DNA from: Acanthosepion esculentum
Lineage: Eukaryota > Mollusca > Cephalopoda > Sepiida > Sepiidae
Assembly (NCBI GenBank): GCA_964036315.1
Contig: OZ038517.1
Span: 14,704,013 to 14,768,012, forward strand
Reading direction: 5' to 3'
DNA length: 64,000 bases
Positions 1-11,136 of this stretch are shown here, one piece after another (position 1 is the stretch's first letter; every line of letters begins with the position of its first letter). The notes under the pieces were generated by a model. That model made no database searches, was not told the origin of the DNA, and saw only the letters and a program-made list of their open reading frames with translations. Both the position numbers and the translations under genes were made by a program.

Positions 1-221
1 ATGACTTTCTGGAACATTTTGGAGCCTTCTGGAATTTTATGATGTGCATTTTTTTGGGGACTATATATGAGTGAGCGCTGGTTGGGTTGTCCTTTAGATA
101 AGGCAAATGGGGAAAAGTGTATTTGTGATCAAATATTTTTTTCTGTTTCAGAGTGTATAATTTTCCTGATTGAACAACACTGATTTCCTGAAGGATCTCC
201 AAGTATTCATTTTTAACCATT

Positions 222-1959
222 ATGTCTCACAAAAATAGTGCTTCTACCACTGAAAGAAACAAGAAGATCTGGACGAAGAATCTCATAAGATTTCAAGAAT
301 CACATAAGAAAAGAACCGTTCCACTAGAAGAACAGTCACTGGAAAACAAAATCCGGATACCGCTCAAAATTGAAATTGTTGGTCGCTATCTGTTCCTTGG
401 AGCATCCATCAAAGGAAGGAAAGAACGTATAAAGGAAATCTCTAAAGAAGTAACGAGTTTATGGCAAAAGAAATTAAATTTCCCAAATTTATCAAATCAA
501 GTCATACAAGCAAAACTTGATAAAGTGCTGCACACCTACGATGAATGTGTGAAACGAGGAAAATATGATCCATTGAATGAAATCTTTGACATCACGAAAA
601 AAAAATGTTGAATGGCTGTGTAGCGAGGACAGATTGTTATATCAGCTTCAGATCGAAGGCAAAGGACAACGGATACAACTGGAAAGACTGAGTTTCAAAA
701 CTATTCATCTATCTAAAAGAAGAAAAGTGACCTTGGAGCGAACTTCAACAACAATAACTCCAGCTTCCGAACATGAGACCCAATAAGAGAGTGAATATGA
801 AGAGTCTGAAAGTTCTGAAGAACATTCTCCATGAAAAAGGAAGAGAAGTATAGCAAAATTAGAACTGCAACCAAACTTATGAGCAAATGTTTGTCAGCAA
901 TTATCTTGAAGGGATTGACGTTGAGACACCTTCTCAATCTGGTATTTAAAAAATCTGTTTAAAGAAGAGATGAAGAAAACACTGCACTTAGAAAATTGGT
1001 CATTGTATTTTGATGGTAAACAAGTTGATGGATAAGAATATAGAATGCTTATCTTGAAGAATGAGAGAAGACAAGTTTAAAGCATTAGATCTACCAAACG
1101 GAAAAACGGACACTGTTGTCAAATGAATTACAGCTGTTCTGGATGAATACGCTTTATGGAATAGTATGAAGATGATTGTTGCAGACTCTATGAATGTGAA
1201 CACTGGAAGTGGGAATGGGATTGTCATTTAGTTGCAAAGACTATTTGCTCAAAAGAAACTGGAAGAACCACAATTCATTGGCTGCTAACATGTTCTTGAC
1301 TGATTACTTTGTGTAGTCATGGATGACAAACTTGGGAGGAGACAACACCCAACATCAAATATCTGTATATCTGTGAAGTTGTAAATAGCTATGAACAGCT
1401 GAAGAAGAATTTCAAGAATGGTAAAAGTGATTATTGAAACGGCAGGAGGTCTTGATGATATGAAATTTCCATTTCATTTAACTTGAGTTTTCCGCTTTTT
1501 TTCAAGAAACTAGTGAAGTTTCGAAAAATACCTAACTTAAAGTAATGCAAGATGGAATTCTAGTACAATACTAGCTTTAGTGGCATTTATTCTTTGACCA
1601 AAGAAAAGGGACTCGCTACTCGAAATTTGCAGATTCATCTCTTACAAATGGGTGGACTGACCAAATCTACAATTATCAGAAGCTATGTAGCAGCTTACAG
1701 GCTCACAAAAAAGCATTAAACTCTGTGAAAAAGTTTTGGAATTCAGAACCATCGAGATTGGAAATTCCCAGAACAAATTGGTGTGCAGAATGGACAATCA
1801 AGAACCTTCAAGATCTTTGACGTCTGAAAATAGGAGAAAACTCGGCTTACATTTTTGTTTAAAAAAAACACAATACATGTATATTTATGCAATAATTATG
1901 CTAAATATTCCTCATCCTCATTGGGTCTACCCATACGGATTACCTAGTTTTTCGTAAAC

Positions 1960-1960
<1 letters not shown>
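222..1960 (+). pseudogene. decayed transposase-like gene, unrecognised family
   Basis: An open stretch of 129 codons (222-611) starts at an ATG and continues, after a one-frame slip near 600, into a second open stretch to about 785. Further in-frame fragments with scattered stops run on to about 1950. Around 1120-1300 the reading gives WNSMKMIVADSMNVNTG, followed by QFIGC and, after a stop, HVLD. An Asp followed by NTG and then a Cys/His pair is the pattern of the RNase-H core in hAT-like transposases. That assignment is inference, and I do not recognise the exact family. The first 129 residues are Lys-rich. At least eight stops or frameshifts break the gene, so it is non-functional. A related copy of its 3' part lies at 2745-2858, which supports a repeated element rather than a host gene. 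Confidence 0.45.

Positions 1961-1961
<1 letters not shown>

Positions 1962-2002
<41 letters not shown>
1962..2002. repeat. (TA)n microsatellite
   Basis: Uninterrupted TA dinucleotides directly after the decayed gene. They may be an expanded AT-rich element tail. Confidence 0.95.
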
Positions 2003-2004
<2 letters not shown>

Positions 2005-2430
2005 TTACTCGTAGATGTAAGTTTCTAATTGTATAAGCAAGTTTGAAAATTTTGTTTATTTGTAAGGTTGTATGTTATGCTATGGCAATAAACTGTTAAA
2101 TGCGTTAAATACATAAGTAGTATCCAATCACATCATTAGCATGTTGAAAACTAAATAGACGAACCAGTCTGGTGTCTAAAGAATCTGTCATTACAACCGA
2201 CTCTCTCAGTAACACCTGGTCACTAAAACCGGATTAACTCCAACATTGGACCTCGTGATTTAACCCTTTGCGCCCTGCGTTCCTGAATAATTTGAACCCT
2301 TCTGCCCGAGTCAAAATTCGCAAATAACTGGTATGTAATGTTTCACAGGTAGATATAAAAATAGTTACAAGTGTTTACTCACTGTTCAACTGGTAGCTGG
2401 ACATTACGTCAATTTTCTCTACCACTGGTA
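2003..2430. other. no recognisable feature
   Basis: AT-rich single-copy-looking DNA with scattered stops in all frames. No gene, tandem repeat or element end is seen. Confidence 0.5.
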
Positions 2431-2433
2431 AGG

Positions 2434-2630
2434 CAGTGTTCAGGACTCAAAGGGCAGTACTTGGGGCTCAAAAGGGTGGTGCTCAGGGCTCAAAAGGGTG
2501 GTGCTCAGGGCTCAAAAGGGTGGTGCTCAGGGCTCAAAAGGATGGTGCTCAGGGCTCAAAAGGGCGGTACTCAGGGCTCAAAAGGATGGTGTTCAGGGCT
2601 CAAAGGGTGGTGCTCAGGGCTCAAAGGGCT
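2434..2630. repeat. 22-bp minisatellite, about 9 copies
   Basis: The core GGGCTCAAAAGGGTGGTGCT recurs about nine times with a 21-22 bp period and few substitutions. Because 22 is not a multiple of 3, successive copies rotate the frame, and the open frames across it are repeat artefacts. Confidence 0.93.
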
Positions 2631-2744
2631 AATGTCAAATCAATTAATAAACAGAAAGCGGATGCAATGGAATCGCGAAGAGTATAAACATGTCATAGCA
2701 TCTTTACCCCCTGCACTCGAATATCCACAAAAGAACATCATTAT

Positions 2745-2858
2745 CAACAGACATATCATGTATTCTTCTACCAAATTAAAATTTGTAGATTCCTTACTTA
2801 CAGATGGGCTGACAAAATCTACAATACAGACGATTATCAGAAGCTATGTAGCAAATTG
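2745..2858 (+). pseudogene. second fragment of the decayed 222-1960 gene
   Basis: The stretch from about 2758 to 2850 closely matches 1611-1700; both contain AAATTTG(C/T)AGATTC followed by ATTATCAGAAGCTATGTAGCA. The two fragments are about 1.15 kb apart in the same orientation, so the same element family occurs twice here. A 30-base T run follows at 2880. Confidence 0.6.
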
Positions 2859-2876
2859 AACAATGAAGCTTCTGGA

Positions 2877-2879
<3 letters not shown>

Positions 2880-2909
<30 letters not shown>
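2880..2909. repeat. poly(T) tract
   Basis: An uninterrupted T run of about 30 bases. It could be the A-tail of a retroposed sequence on the minus strand, but I see no target duplication to confirm that. Confidence 0.85.
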
Positions 2910-2915
<6 letters not shown>

Positions 2916-3374
2916 ATTGTGCATATGGTAAAACTGAATTTTCAGTCTCAGGTGACCATTTAATTTTAACTAAAAAAAAATTATTGCATTTTTCATTGGT
3001 TTTTGAACAAAAGTTCATTGGATTTATGACAGGAATGTAGGAACTTAGGGTTACAAAAATATCATGACCCTAAATAGTGTATAAAAATGTCAACTTTTAT
3101 ATGTACAGATGTCCAAATGCAGCGTTATCGGAAAATAAGAATTGATAACTATAGTAAAGTTAAAATTTATTGGTAATTTTCTCGACAAGTATCTTTGTAA
3201 GTTAAACTATCAAGCCAAAGTATCTAAAATTCAATAAAATATTAGATTGCTTAGAATATTTTCTTAAATTTTAAAGATTACTGGGTAGTAAAAATATATA
3301 TGAAAAAGGTGTTCCGGTTATATTCAAGTAATTGTTACAGTTATGTGCCCCTTAGAAAAAAATTCCAAAACGTT
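2910..3374. other. no recognisable feature
   Basis: AT-rich DNA without a supported gene or repeat, ending at the mariner terminal repeat. Confidence 0.5.
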
Positions 3375-4973
3375 CGAGAGTAGACTGAAAAGTTCATAGG
3401 TTGAAAAAGATACTCTCTTGGAATGTGACCAAATGAGGTTTATTTTTCAACATAGTCCCCCCCTTGAGTCCACATGCTTCTTCCATCAGTGTTGCAGTGC
3501 TTGGATCCCATTGTTGAAGAAGCTTTTATCCTGTTGGTCAAAAAAGTCATCAACAACAGATATGAAGTCATTACTGCAAAACTGTTTTTTAAGTGTTTAT
3601 TAATGTTGGTGAACAGATGATAGATGGGGCCAAATCAGGGGAATAGAGAGGGTTATTGGTATACTGTACCCAATCCTCATAAATAAAGTGCAATATACTG
3701 TCTGGGGGGATTCACTACTAGCAGTGGATTACTTACTACACGCTGCTGGTGAATCTTGTATGTTGTTAATGTTATAAAGATCACTGTTCTGTTTCCAACC
3801 TTCATTTTGGTTATTCTTAGTCAGTAACCTGTTCTAAGTTACAACAGTGATCAACTGATTCAAAGCCACAGTCATGCCCAGCAGCCATTGAAACCAAGGG
3901 CTTGCATGCTGGAACATTGTCTTGATGAATCAAGACCCCTTTCATCAGTCTGTCTGCGTGTTTGGTTTTGATAGCCTTTCGTAACTGCCTCAGCAAGTTG
4001 GCACAGTACTCTCCATTGATGGTGTGGCCCCTTTTTAAGATAGTCAATAAACAAAGTTTTTGCATCCCATAAAACTAAGGCCATGAAATTTCTCTTCTCT
4101 TTGTCTCTGGCTCAAAGCCAAACCTAACACACATCCTGGGTTAGGAAACATTCAAGGAAACCGGCTGGATCTGTTTCAAATGCCATCAGACTTTTCCATC
4201 ATGTGTCAGAAGATGTGGTACCCACTGAACAGAAACCTTTGCTATACCAGGTTCATTTCACAGGATATGCTGATAACATTGGCAATTTGATTTATAGTCA
4301 CTATCCTGTGATCCATCACCATATGGTGAACACAATCAGTGTTTTCCTCGGTGGTGGCAGTTTGCAGGACATCCATACCTTGGGTCATCTTCAAGACTCG
4401 TCCTTCCTCTTCTAAATTCAGCTGCCCACTTTTGCACTGTTGATAAAGCTGGAGCATCATCCCCCAATGTAGCAACTATGTCAGCCAATAGGAGTAGATA
4501 GGTTTCACAATCCTCCTTAGTCTTTTGAACAGGAGTAGAGGTTTATCCCTTGGTTCCTGTTTAAGATTGGATTTCCGATTGCCTCTAAAGTTTTTCATTC
4601 TCTTTCAATTCTGGTGGCTCCTTCCATCTTAGTGGCATTTTCATCTTGCTTGGGGTGGTGCCTCATACTCTGTAACCCTTCACCTTTTACAAGGTGAACA
4701 TTAGTGTAAAAAAAAAAAAAAGGATCCTTGGGGGGGGGGGGTTAAACCCTTTTTCTGCAGGTACTTGATAACACCACAATGTCAAATTTTGTCCATTTTC
4801 AAGAAAAGTCACTACGAGTTATTTTTTTAAGTCTTCTTTGAACAGTCAGGTGTCAGTTTATCAGGAAAGAAACAATGCAGTCATTAATAAGAAGAGTTGA
4901 AATGAATGCATGTGATATTTCACAGCTTCAGCATAATTCCTTCATAGCCTATGAACTTTTCAGCCCACCCTCG
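3375..4973 (-). mobile_element. mariner-family transposon, near full length but broken
   Basis: The ends are imperfect inverted repeats of about 26 bp. The left end is CGAGAGTAGACTGAAAAGTT and the right end is the complement of CGAGGGTGGGCTGAAAAGTT; both continue into CATAGG. TA follows the right end at 4974. Length is about 1.6 kb, slightly longer than the roughly 1.3 kb typical of mariners, with expansion near the right end. The transposase reads on the minus strand and is a pseudogene. A 62-bp sequence just inside the right end (4864-4925) recurs just outside it (4979-5040). Confidence 0.85.
3817..4600 (-). pseudogene. mariner transposase remnant
   Basis: The N-terminal DNA-binding region is readable on the minus strand from about 4500 down to 4250: VQKWAAEFRRGR, LEDDP, then HHMVMDHR and INQIANV, typical of the second helix-turn-helix of mariner transposases. 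The catalytic half (4084-3817) reads DAKTLFIDYLKKG in one frame, and INGEYCANLLRQLRKAI and GVLIHQDNVPACK in another. QDN carries the second catalytic Asp of the DDD triad. At least two frameshifts separate these blocks, so the protein cannot be made. Confidence 0.85.
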
Positions 4974-5040
4974 TACCTGGAAAGAAACAATTCAATTATT
5001 AATGAGAAGAGTTGAAATGAATGCCTGCATGATTACACAG
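4864..5040. repeat. 62-bp direct repeat flanking the mariner right end
   Basis: 4864-4925 and 4979-5040 are near-identical (GGAAAGAAACAA, then AGAAGAGTTGAAATGAATGC). They bracket the right terminal repeat. Confidence 0.8.
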
Positions 5041-5093
5041 TTTGGGGCATTTTTTCATCATGGTATGCTCATTTTTTTTTTTCAGCAAATCTT

Positions 5094-5098
<5 letters not shown>

Positions 5099-5157
<59 letters not shown>
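5099..5157. repeat. (TA)n microsatellite with GT start
   Basis: A short GTGTGTG lead runs into about 28 TA units. Confidence 0.95.
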
Positions 5158-5162
<5 letters not shown>

Positions 5163-5164
5163 AG

Positions 5165-5285
5165 TTAGAATAAATCCTAACGAAAGAAAAAGGAAATGGC
5201 CATTTCCTTTTTAGCCAGTTTACCCTGAAGATCTGTTTAAGTGAAACCTAGGTAGGTTTGCCTGGTTCGTTAGGATTTATTCTAA
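5165..5285. mobile_element. 121-bp MITE-like element with 20-bp perfect TIRs
   Basis: TTAGAATAAATCCTAACGAA at 5165-5184 is perfectly inverted at 5266-5285. A separate 26-bp perfect palindrome centred on ATGGCCAT lies inside at 5187-5212, so the whole unit can fold as a long stem with an internal hairpin. It has no coding capacity. A TA target duplication may be present but cannot be separated from the adjacent (TA)n tract. Confidence 0.7.
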
Positions 5286-5503
5286 TTTACCGCTCTCCTT
5301 AGCGTATTGAAAACTCTACATTTTACTCTTTTTACTCACTTGGGTTTTTTTCTTTGGACTAAGGACTTAAGACACTTGACAATTTGTTTTGCCTTGTTCG
5401 GATGTTTTTAGTTCTTTCTTTTTTTACTTCCACTTTTTTCCTCGGGTATCAATTTGCCTTCAGGTGTCTACAAGTTGAGTCATCTGAGGTTTTTCAAGCG
5501 AGT

Positions 5504-5510
5504 AATAATG

Positions 5511-5548
<38 letters not shown>

Positions 5549-5765
5549 TTGATGCATGTTTCATTAAATAATATAGACAGGTTTTGTCTATTTATTTTAA
5601 GTAAGTTCCTTTCATATTGTCTGATAAGCTTAATAGCATTATCATTGAAAGACGAAAGGAAATCACCATATTGATACATGTTTAAATCCAATTTAAGCTT
5701 TCAGCTTACATAAGCCATTATCAAAGATGGCAATTACATTTCAAAATATCAAACAATACACGGAC
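5504..5765 (-). repeat. dispersed repeat R1, copy 1
   Basis: On the minus strand this matches 52655-52955. Shared blocks include ATAAGCCATTATCAAAGATG, TTAAATTGGATTTAAACATG and GATTTCCTTTCGTCTTTCAA, and both copies end in a (TA)n tract. An internal open frame in copy 2 might be a relic of a coding element, but I do not recognise it. Confidence 0.8.
5516..5546. repeat. (TA)n microsatellite
   Basis: A TA run at the end of R1 copy 1. R1 copy 2 ends in the same way, so the run probably grew from the element's own tail. Confidence 0.9.
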
Positions 5766-6069
5766 AAAACAATACTGATAATCTGTTTTTGTTGCATCAA
5801 AAATTTCAAAGCAACGACAAACTCGTGTATACGAGACGCGGAAGTGAAAATCGCGTCGCAGCTCGTTACATCACACACGACCACGCGAGAGTGAAAAACG
5901 AGAAGTATTAAGTATGGGAAGCTGTTGGTATAAACCAATGGCTTCTGTTATCAATTATAGGCATTCAAGAATATTTGTGGAGATTTCATAGTTTATTTTG
6001 TTCAGGTTAGGTTTCAAATGTTTTATGTATATAGCTTCAAAAAATTTTTAATTGTTGTTTATTGTTTTC

Positions 6070-6135
6070 ATGTTTAAGTATAGTTGTGTTTTCAACAAGG
6101 ATTTTCCGGAATTGTGTACGTGACAAGGCATGTGG

Positions 6136-6196
<61 letters not shown>

Positions 6197-6207
6197 ACAA
6201 CATGCCT

Positions 6208-6241
<34 letters not shown>

Positions 6242-6258
6242 ACAACATGCCTTGTATG

Positions 6259-6313
<55 letters not shown>

Positions 6314-6379
6314 CAACATGCCTTGTCACGTACACAATTCCGGAAAATCCTTGTTGAAAACACAACTATACTTAAACAT
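6070..6379. repeat. 71-bp inverted repeat around (TA)n arrays
   Basis: Arms 6070-6140 and 6309-6379 are reverse complements with one visible mismatch. The left arm starts ATGTTTAAGTATAGTTGTG and the right arm ends CACAACTATACTTAAACAT. The space between holds three (TA)n tracts separated by two copies of CAACAACATGCCTTG, the inner end of the arm. The structure is a large potential cruciform. Confidence 0.93.
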
Positions 6380-6434
6380 ATATATATACAACTATACTTA
6401 AATATATATATATATATATATATACAACTATACT

Positions 6435-6470
<36 letters not shown>

Positions 6471-6478
6471 ACTATACT

Positions 6479-6526
<48 letters not shown>

Positions 6527-6562
6527 ACTATACTTAAATATATATATATATACAACTATACT

Positions 6563-6596
<34 letters not shown>

Positions 6597-6604
6597 ACTA
6601 TACT

Positions 6605-6640
<36 letters not shown>

Positions 6641-6994
6641 ACTATACTTATATATATATATATATACAACTATACTTATATATATATATATATATACAAC
6701 TATACTTATATATATATATATATACAACTATACTTATATATATATATATATACAACTATACTTATATATATATATATACAACTATACTTATATATATATA
6801 TATATACAACTATACTTATATATATATATACAACTATACTTATATATATATATACAACTATACTTATATATATATATACAACTATACTTATATATATATA
6901 TACAACTATACTTATATATATATATATACAACTATACTTATATATATATATATATACAACTATACTTATATATATATATATATATACAACTATA

Positions 6995-7032
<38 letters not shown>

Positions 7033-7076
7033 ACTATACTTATATATATATATATATATATATATATACAACTATA

Positions 7077-7118
<42 letters not shown>

Positions 7119-7124
7119 ACTATA

Positions 7125-7168
<44 letters not shown>
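6362..7168. repeat. 24-copy array of CAACTATACTTA separated by (TA)n
   Basis: The outer end of the right arm, CAACTATACTTA, recurs 24 times, each copy followed by a (TA)n tract of varying length. Early copies read ACTTAAATATA and later ones ACTTATATA, so the array has a polarity. Period is about 23-56 bp. Confidence 0.95.
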
Positions 7169-7172
<4 letters not shown>

Positions 7173-7187
7173 ACAGCTTTAAGGACA

Positions 7188-7400
7188 CCTGCCACAATGG
7201 ATAAAGGTGTTGGTTAGATCCAATGACAGGATCCAAAGAATTGTGATTTCAATACCCCAGCGAGCGAAATAAATGGTTCAGTTTGACATTCCCACCACCT
7301 GTGATAAATATGGCAACAAAGATCAGGACAATAGTCCGAATATTGTAAATAGTGTACATAATACCTCATCTCAGAAATATAGACAGAAAACTTTCTGCAC
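7188..7400 (+). mobile_element. tRNA-headed SINE, family Y, degraded copy
   Basis: This aligns with the complete copy at 36262-36573: ATGGATAAAG, then GTTGGTTAGATCCA, then GCGAGCGAAATAAATGG, then GACAATAGTCCGAAT. The middle portion is shortened. A further tail, CAGAAATATAGACAG, is shared with 26980-26998. Confidence 0.75.
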
Positions 7401-7466
7401 AAATTACATTTTAGATTTTTTAACCTGAACCACACTGCATTATTCACTTGAAAAAAAAGAATGAAA

Positions 7467-7955
7467 GACAAGGGAGATTTTAAAGAATAATAAACAGATA
7501 AGGAAAACTTAATCATCACATGAGAAAATTATTTTTCGATCATTTTAAAAGTTTTAATTGTGTATAGTTGGAATATGTTAATATTTTTCATATAGAAAAT
7601 GAATACCCAGAACACAATTCTTAAAGTCAAATAAAATCCATTCTGAGCATAAAAATTAAGCATATTACCATATAAAATTATTCGGTGATTTAACTGAAAT
7701 GTTTAAATAAAAATAGTTATAATTTTTATAAAAATTACAATTAAATTGATTGTGGATAGTTGGAATGTTCTAATGTTCCTTATATAGAAAATGAATACAG
7801 AGAGCTACCATAGCAGGATATGACAACACAACTGCAAAATTCAAACATGCTACTATGCATTCATCTGAATCACTTGCAGTGGCAGGATGATGTTTGTTTT
7901 GCAAGAAAAATCATTTCCATTATGTTAGAAATTAAAATGGTAAATTGCTAACAAA
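7467..7955 (+). repeat. dispersed repeat R2, copy 1
   Basis: 7467-7640 matches 10378-10560 (AGACAAGGGAGATTTTAAAG). 7803-7955 matches 10174-10330 and 10871-10985 (GGATATGACAACACAACTGC). The two blocks occur in different order in the two regions, so the family is rearranged. Confidence 0.8.
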
Positions 7956-8625
7956 CTAATCCTCCTATAAGGCAACTGGTGAATATGTCTTTATATAAAC
8001 AAACCACAAGGTTCATATAAAGCTCAACCTGATGGTGTCACCCATGATGTATTGGTATGATTTGATCAATAATTTCTATTCTCCAAAGATCTCTTTTGCT
8101 CTGGAAAGCACAGTCAGCTAACCACCTGACTGAGTTCTGATAACCTGCTTCCCAAAAACTAATCCTCCTATGAGGCAACTGGTGAATATGTCTTTATATA
8201 AACAAACCACAAGGTTCATATAAAGCTCAACCTGATGGTGTCACCCATGATGTATTAGTATGATTTGATCAATAATTTCTATTCTCCAAAGATCTCTTTT
8301 GCTCTGGAAAGCACAGTCAGCTAACCACCTGACTGAGTTCTGATAACCTGCTTCCCAAAAACTAATCCTCCTATGAGGCAACTGGTGAATATGTCTTTAT
8401 ATAAACAAACCACAAGGTTCATATAAAGCTCAACCTGATGGTGTCACCCATGATGTATTAGTATGATTTGATCAATAATTTCTATTCTCCAAAGATCTCT
8501 TTTGCTCTGGAAAGCACAGTCAGCTAACCACCTGACTGAGTTCTGATAACCTGCTTCCCAAAAACTAATCTTCCTATGAGGCAACTGGTGAATATGTCTT
8601 TATATAAACAAACCACAAGGTTCAT
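7954..8625. repeat. 203-bp tandem repeat, 3.3 copies
   Basis: Units start at 7954, 8157, 8360 and 8563 with AACTAATC(C/T)TCCTAT and are nearly identical; the last is cut after about 62 bp. The high identity suggests recent expansion. Confidence 0.95.
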
Positions 8626-9148
8626 TGGTTGGCTTTGGGTAAGCTTTCTTGAAAGCCCCTTCTTTGGAATTATTCTGCCTAAGAAACCATCCCAATCTGA
8701 TTGATAGGTCTTTATCTTGAGTGTTTTTACAGATGTTTTTTTCTGACTAGGAACTAACTTATTACTGGTAATCTTTTTTTTTACCTAAATTAGTGAGTGT
8801 AGTTGATGGGTGCAGCAGACCAAACCCAGCTTAGTATTCAAGTTTGATTCTTTAAGATCTCCTCAACATATTTCTCAAATTAATTTTCTTAGTTTTTTTT
8901 TCCACATGTAATTCCAATAATCATTAATGAAGCCTTCTCTCATGGTTTTCTTTGGTTCTTATATCATTAAAACTGGGCCTTTGTATATCTCACCCTGTGT
9001 GTTCACTACTGACAAACATCCCTGATTGGTTGGTTGGTTGTTTGGGGTTTTATGGCATATCAACCACTATGGGTTATTTAATGACAGATCCAGTTTCCAC
9101 ATATTTATTAAATATATATACTTTGTAAACGTAATTTAAGGATGACGT
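8626..9148. other. no recognisable gene
   Basis: AT-rich. The block GGGGTTTTATGGCATATCAACC near 9040-9065 is a lead sequence shared with repeat R3 copies near 59890 and 60030. Confidence 0.5.
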
Positions 9149-9292
9149 TGGCAACATCATTGTTTCAAAAACATATAGCTGGCCACATCATTGTTTCAAG
9201 AACATATAGCTGGCAACATCATTGTTCAAGAACGTATAGCTGGCAACATCATTGTTTCAAAAATGCACAGCTGGCGACATCACTGCTTCAAA
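9149..9292. repeat. 31-bp minisatellite, 5 copies
   Basis: GGCAACATCATTGTTTCAAG followed by AACATATAGCT recurs five times with a period of 30-31 bp and increasing divergence to the right. Confidence 0.9.
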
Positions 9293-9394
9293 TATGCGGA
9301 TGCAGTTTATCGCCATACCCAGAATGCGGATGTAGTTTGTCGTCATACCCAGGACGTGGAAATGTGCTGGAAAAGACCTGGAAGTTCACTATTT

Positions 9395-9545
9395 GCTCAT
9401 AGCTGGGACCCCAACAGGTGCTACCACCCCAGGTTAGGGTGGACCTGGGAACACCAGCAATTAAGAGGTGGTTCCACGCTTCTTCAAAACCTGATCAGAG
9501 GCCTTGCTGTTGGATGCAGTTTAACGTCGTACCCAGGACGTCTAA
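9395..9545 (+). repeat. dispersed repeat R3, copy 1
   Basis: This shares CCAACAGGTGCTACCACCCC, GGAACACCAGCAATTAAGAG and CAGAGGCCTTGCTG with 30313-30453 and 60639-60768. At 60770 the same sequence leads directly into a LINE reverse-transcriptase tail. Confidence 0.85.
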
Positions 9546-10019
9546 CATCCCTGAGGCTCTGCTCACTTCCAGTATGTTAAAATGGTAAATTGTTAACAAA
9601 CCACATTAATGTGTTTTTTTTTCTGCTTATCATAAACTAAATTGAAAAGCTAAAATGAGTGGGTCATCATCCCCTTCAAGGTTCAAGATTAATGTTGTGA
9701 AAGTGACAATAGGATGTTAGGATTTGAAGGACAATGTAAGGATGATAGAATATTTTTAATTAAACTAATGTTATATTTATTCTAAAAACATCTAATTCTT
9801 TTAAAATAAAAAATTCTTACCAACAGTTTTAATAAATGGAGCATGCACACACATACAAAAACAAATAAAAATAAGCAAAACTTAAGTATTTCTTTTTAAA
9901 CTGGTAAATGAGACCAGAATGAAAAATGAAGGTTGAAGGACTTAAATTAAGATATTTCTGTTATCTCTGTGTGTGTAAAGAAAAAATCTTATTGTAAGAA
10001 GTAGGTTTGTATTCATAAA

Positions 10020-10560
10020 CAAAGCAAGAAAATTTTTTGTTTTTTTTTCCTGTCTGTTTTTGGTTAACCATTAGCACTCTGCCTTATTCACACTTCCTTT
10101 TCCACTGCTTTGTCTTTTTTTTTTCCTAGCGCTCCTCTACTGCACTACTTAATTTCAGTTATGGTCATTTTCTGTTACCATAGTAGGGTATGACAACACA
10201 ACTGCCAAATTAAAACTTGCTACTATCTATTCATCTGGGTCACTTGCAGTGGCAGGATGATATGTTTGTTTTGCAAGCAAAATCACTTCCAGTATGTTAA
10301 TGGTTAAAATAGTAAATTGTTAACAAACCACATTAATGTGTTTTTTTTGTTTTGTGCTTATCATAAACTAAATTGAAAGACAAGGGAGATTTTAAAGAAT
10401 GACAAACAAATATGGAAAACTTAATCATGACGCGAGAAAATTATTTTTCAATCATTTTAAAAGTTTTAATTGGGAATCGTTGGAATACGTTAATATTTTT
10501 CATATAGAAAATGAATGCAAATCATTAAACAATTACACAATTCTTAAAGTCAAATAAAAA
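10020..10560 (+). repeat. dispersed repeat R2, copy 2
   Basis: 10174-10330 and 10378-10560 match the two blocks of R2 copy 1. 10070-10158 (CTACTGCACTACTTAATTTC) matches 10795-10860. Confidence 0.8.
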
Positions 10561-10794
10561 TTATGAGATAAACAAATTATTCAACGTGATTTAATAGAAA
10601 TCTTTTAATAATAAATATTTCATTATAGTGAATTCACATTTTTGTAATCTTGTAAATATAAAATTATTCTTGTAAATAAGCAATCTAATAAGTAAATAGG
10701 GTTTAATATCTTTGTTATCAATTCTCAAGGATTAAGAAAACTTATATAAATCCACTATCATAGGTTTGGGCTTTAATTTTTATTATTTCTCATT

Positions 10795-10985
10795 ATTTGC
10801 TACTTTCTCTTCCACTGCATTGTATTTTCAATGCTCTTCTACAGCACTACTTAATTTCAGTCAGTCATTTTCTGTTGCCATAGCAGGATATGACAACACA
10901 ACTGCAAAATTCAAACACACTATCATTCATTCATCTGAGTCACTTGCAAGCGAAATCACCTCGAATTTGTTAAAGGTTAAAGTTC
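10795..10985 (+). repeat. dispersed repeat R2, copy 3 (partial)
   Basis: The polypyrimidine lead and GGATATGACAACACAACTGC are as in copies 1 and 2. The match stops shortly before the open reading frame at 11137. Confidence 0.75.
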
Positions 10986-11136
10986 AAGTCAGCTTTCAGA
11001 ATAACGTTGGTCTTAAAAGCATGATCTATATGAAAGTTTTTATTAATCTCTACATTAACTGTAGGATCTGTAACGTATACAAAGCTATAATTGTTGATAT
11101 ATATTTATTTCTAATTTCAGATACATAAAGATTGCC

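Noticed and set aside
6048..7071. Open frames of 75-121 codons reading (Y-I)n on both strands
   Set aside because: Translation of (TA)n in either strand; no coding meaning.
6362..7168. CRISPR-like array (12-bp repeats with spacers)
   Set aside because: The spacers are all (TA)n of varying length, not unique sequences.
10766..11128. A 120-codon open frame before the Tc1 DNA-binding frame
   Set aside because: It lies mostly in dispersed repeat R2, other copies of which are not open in this frame.
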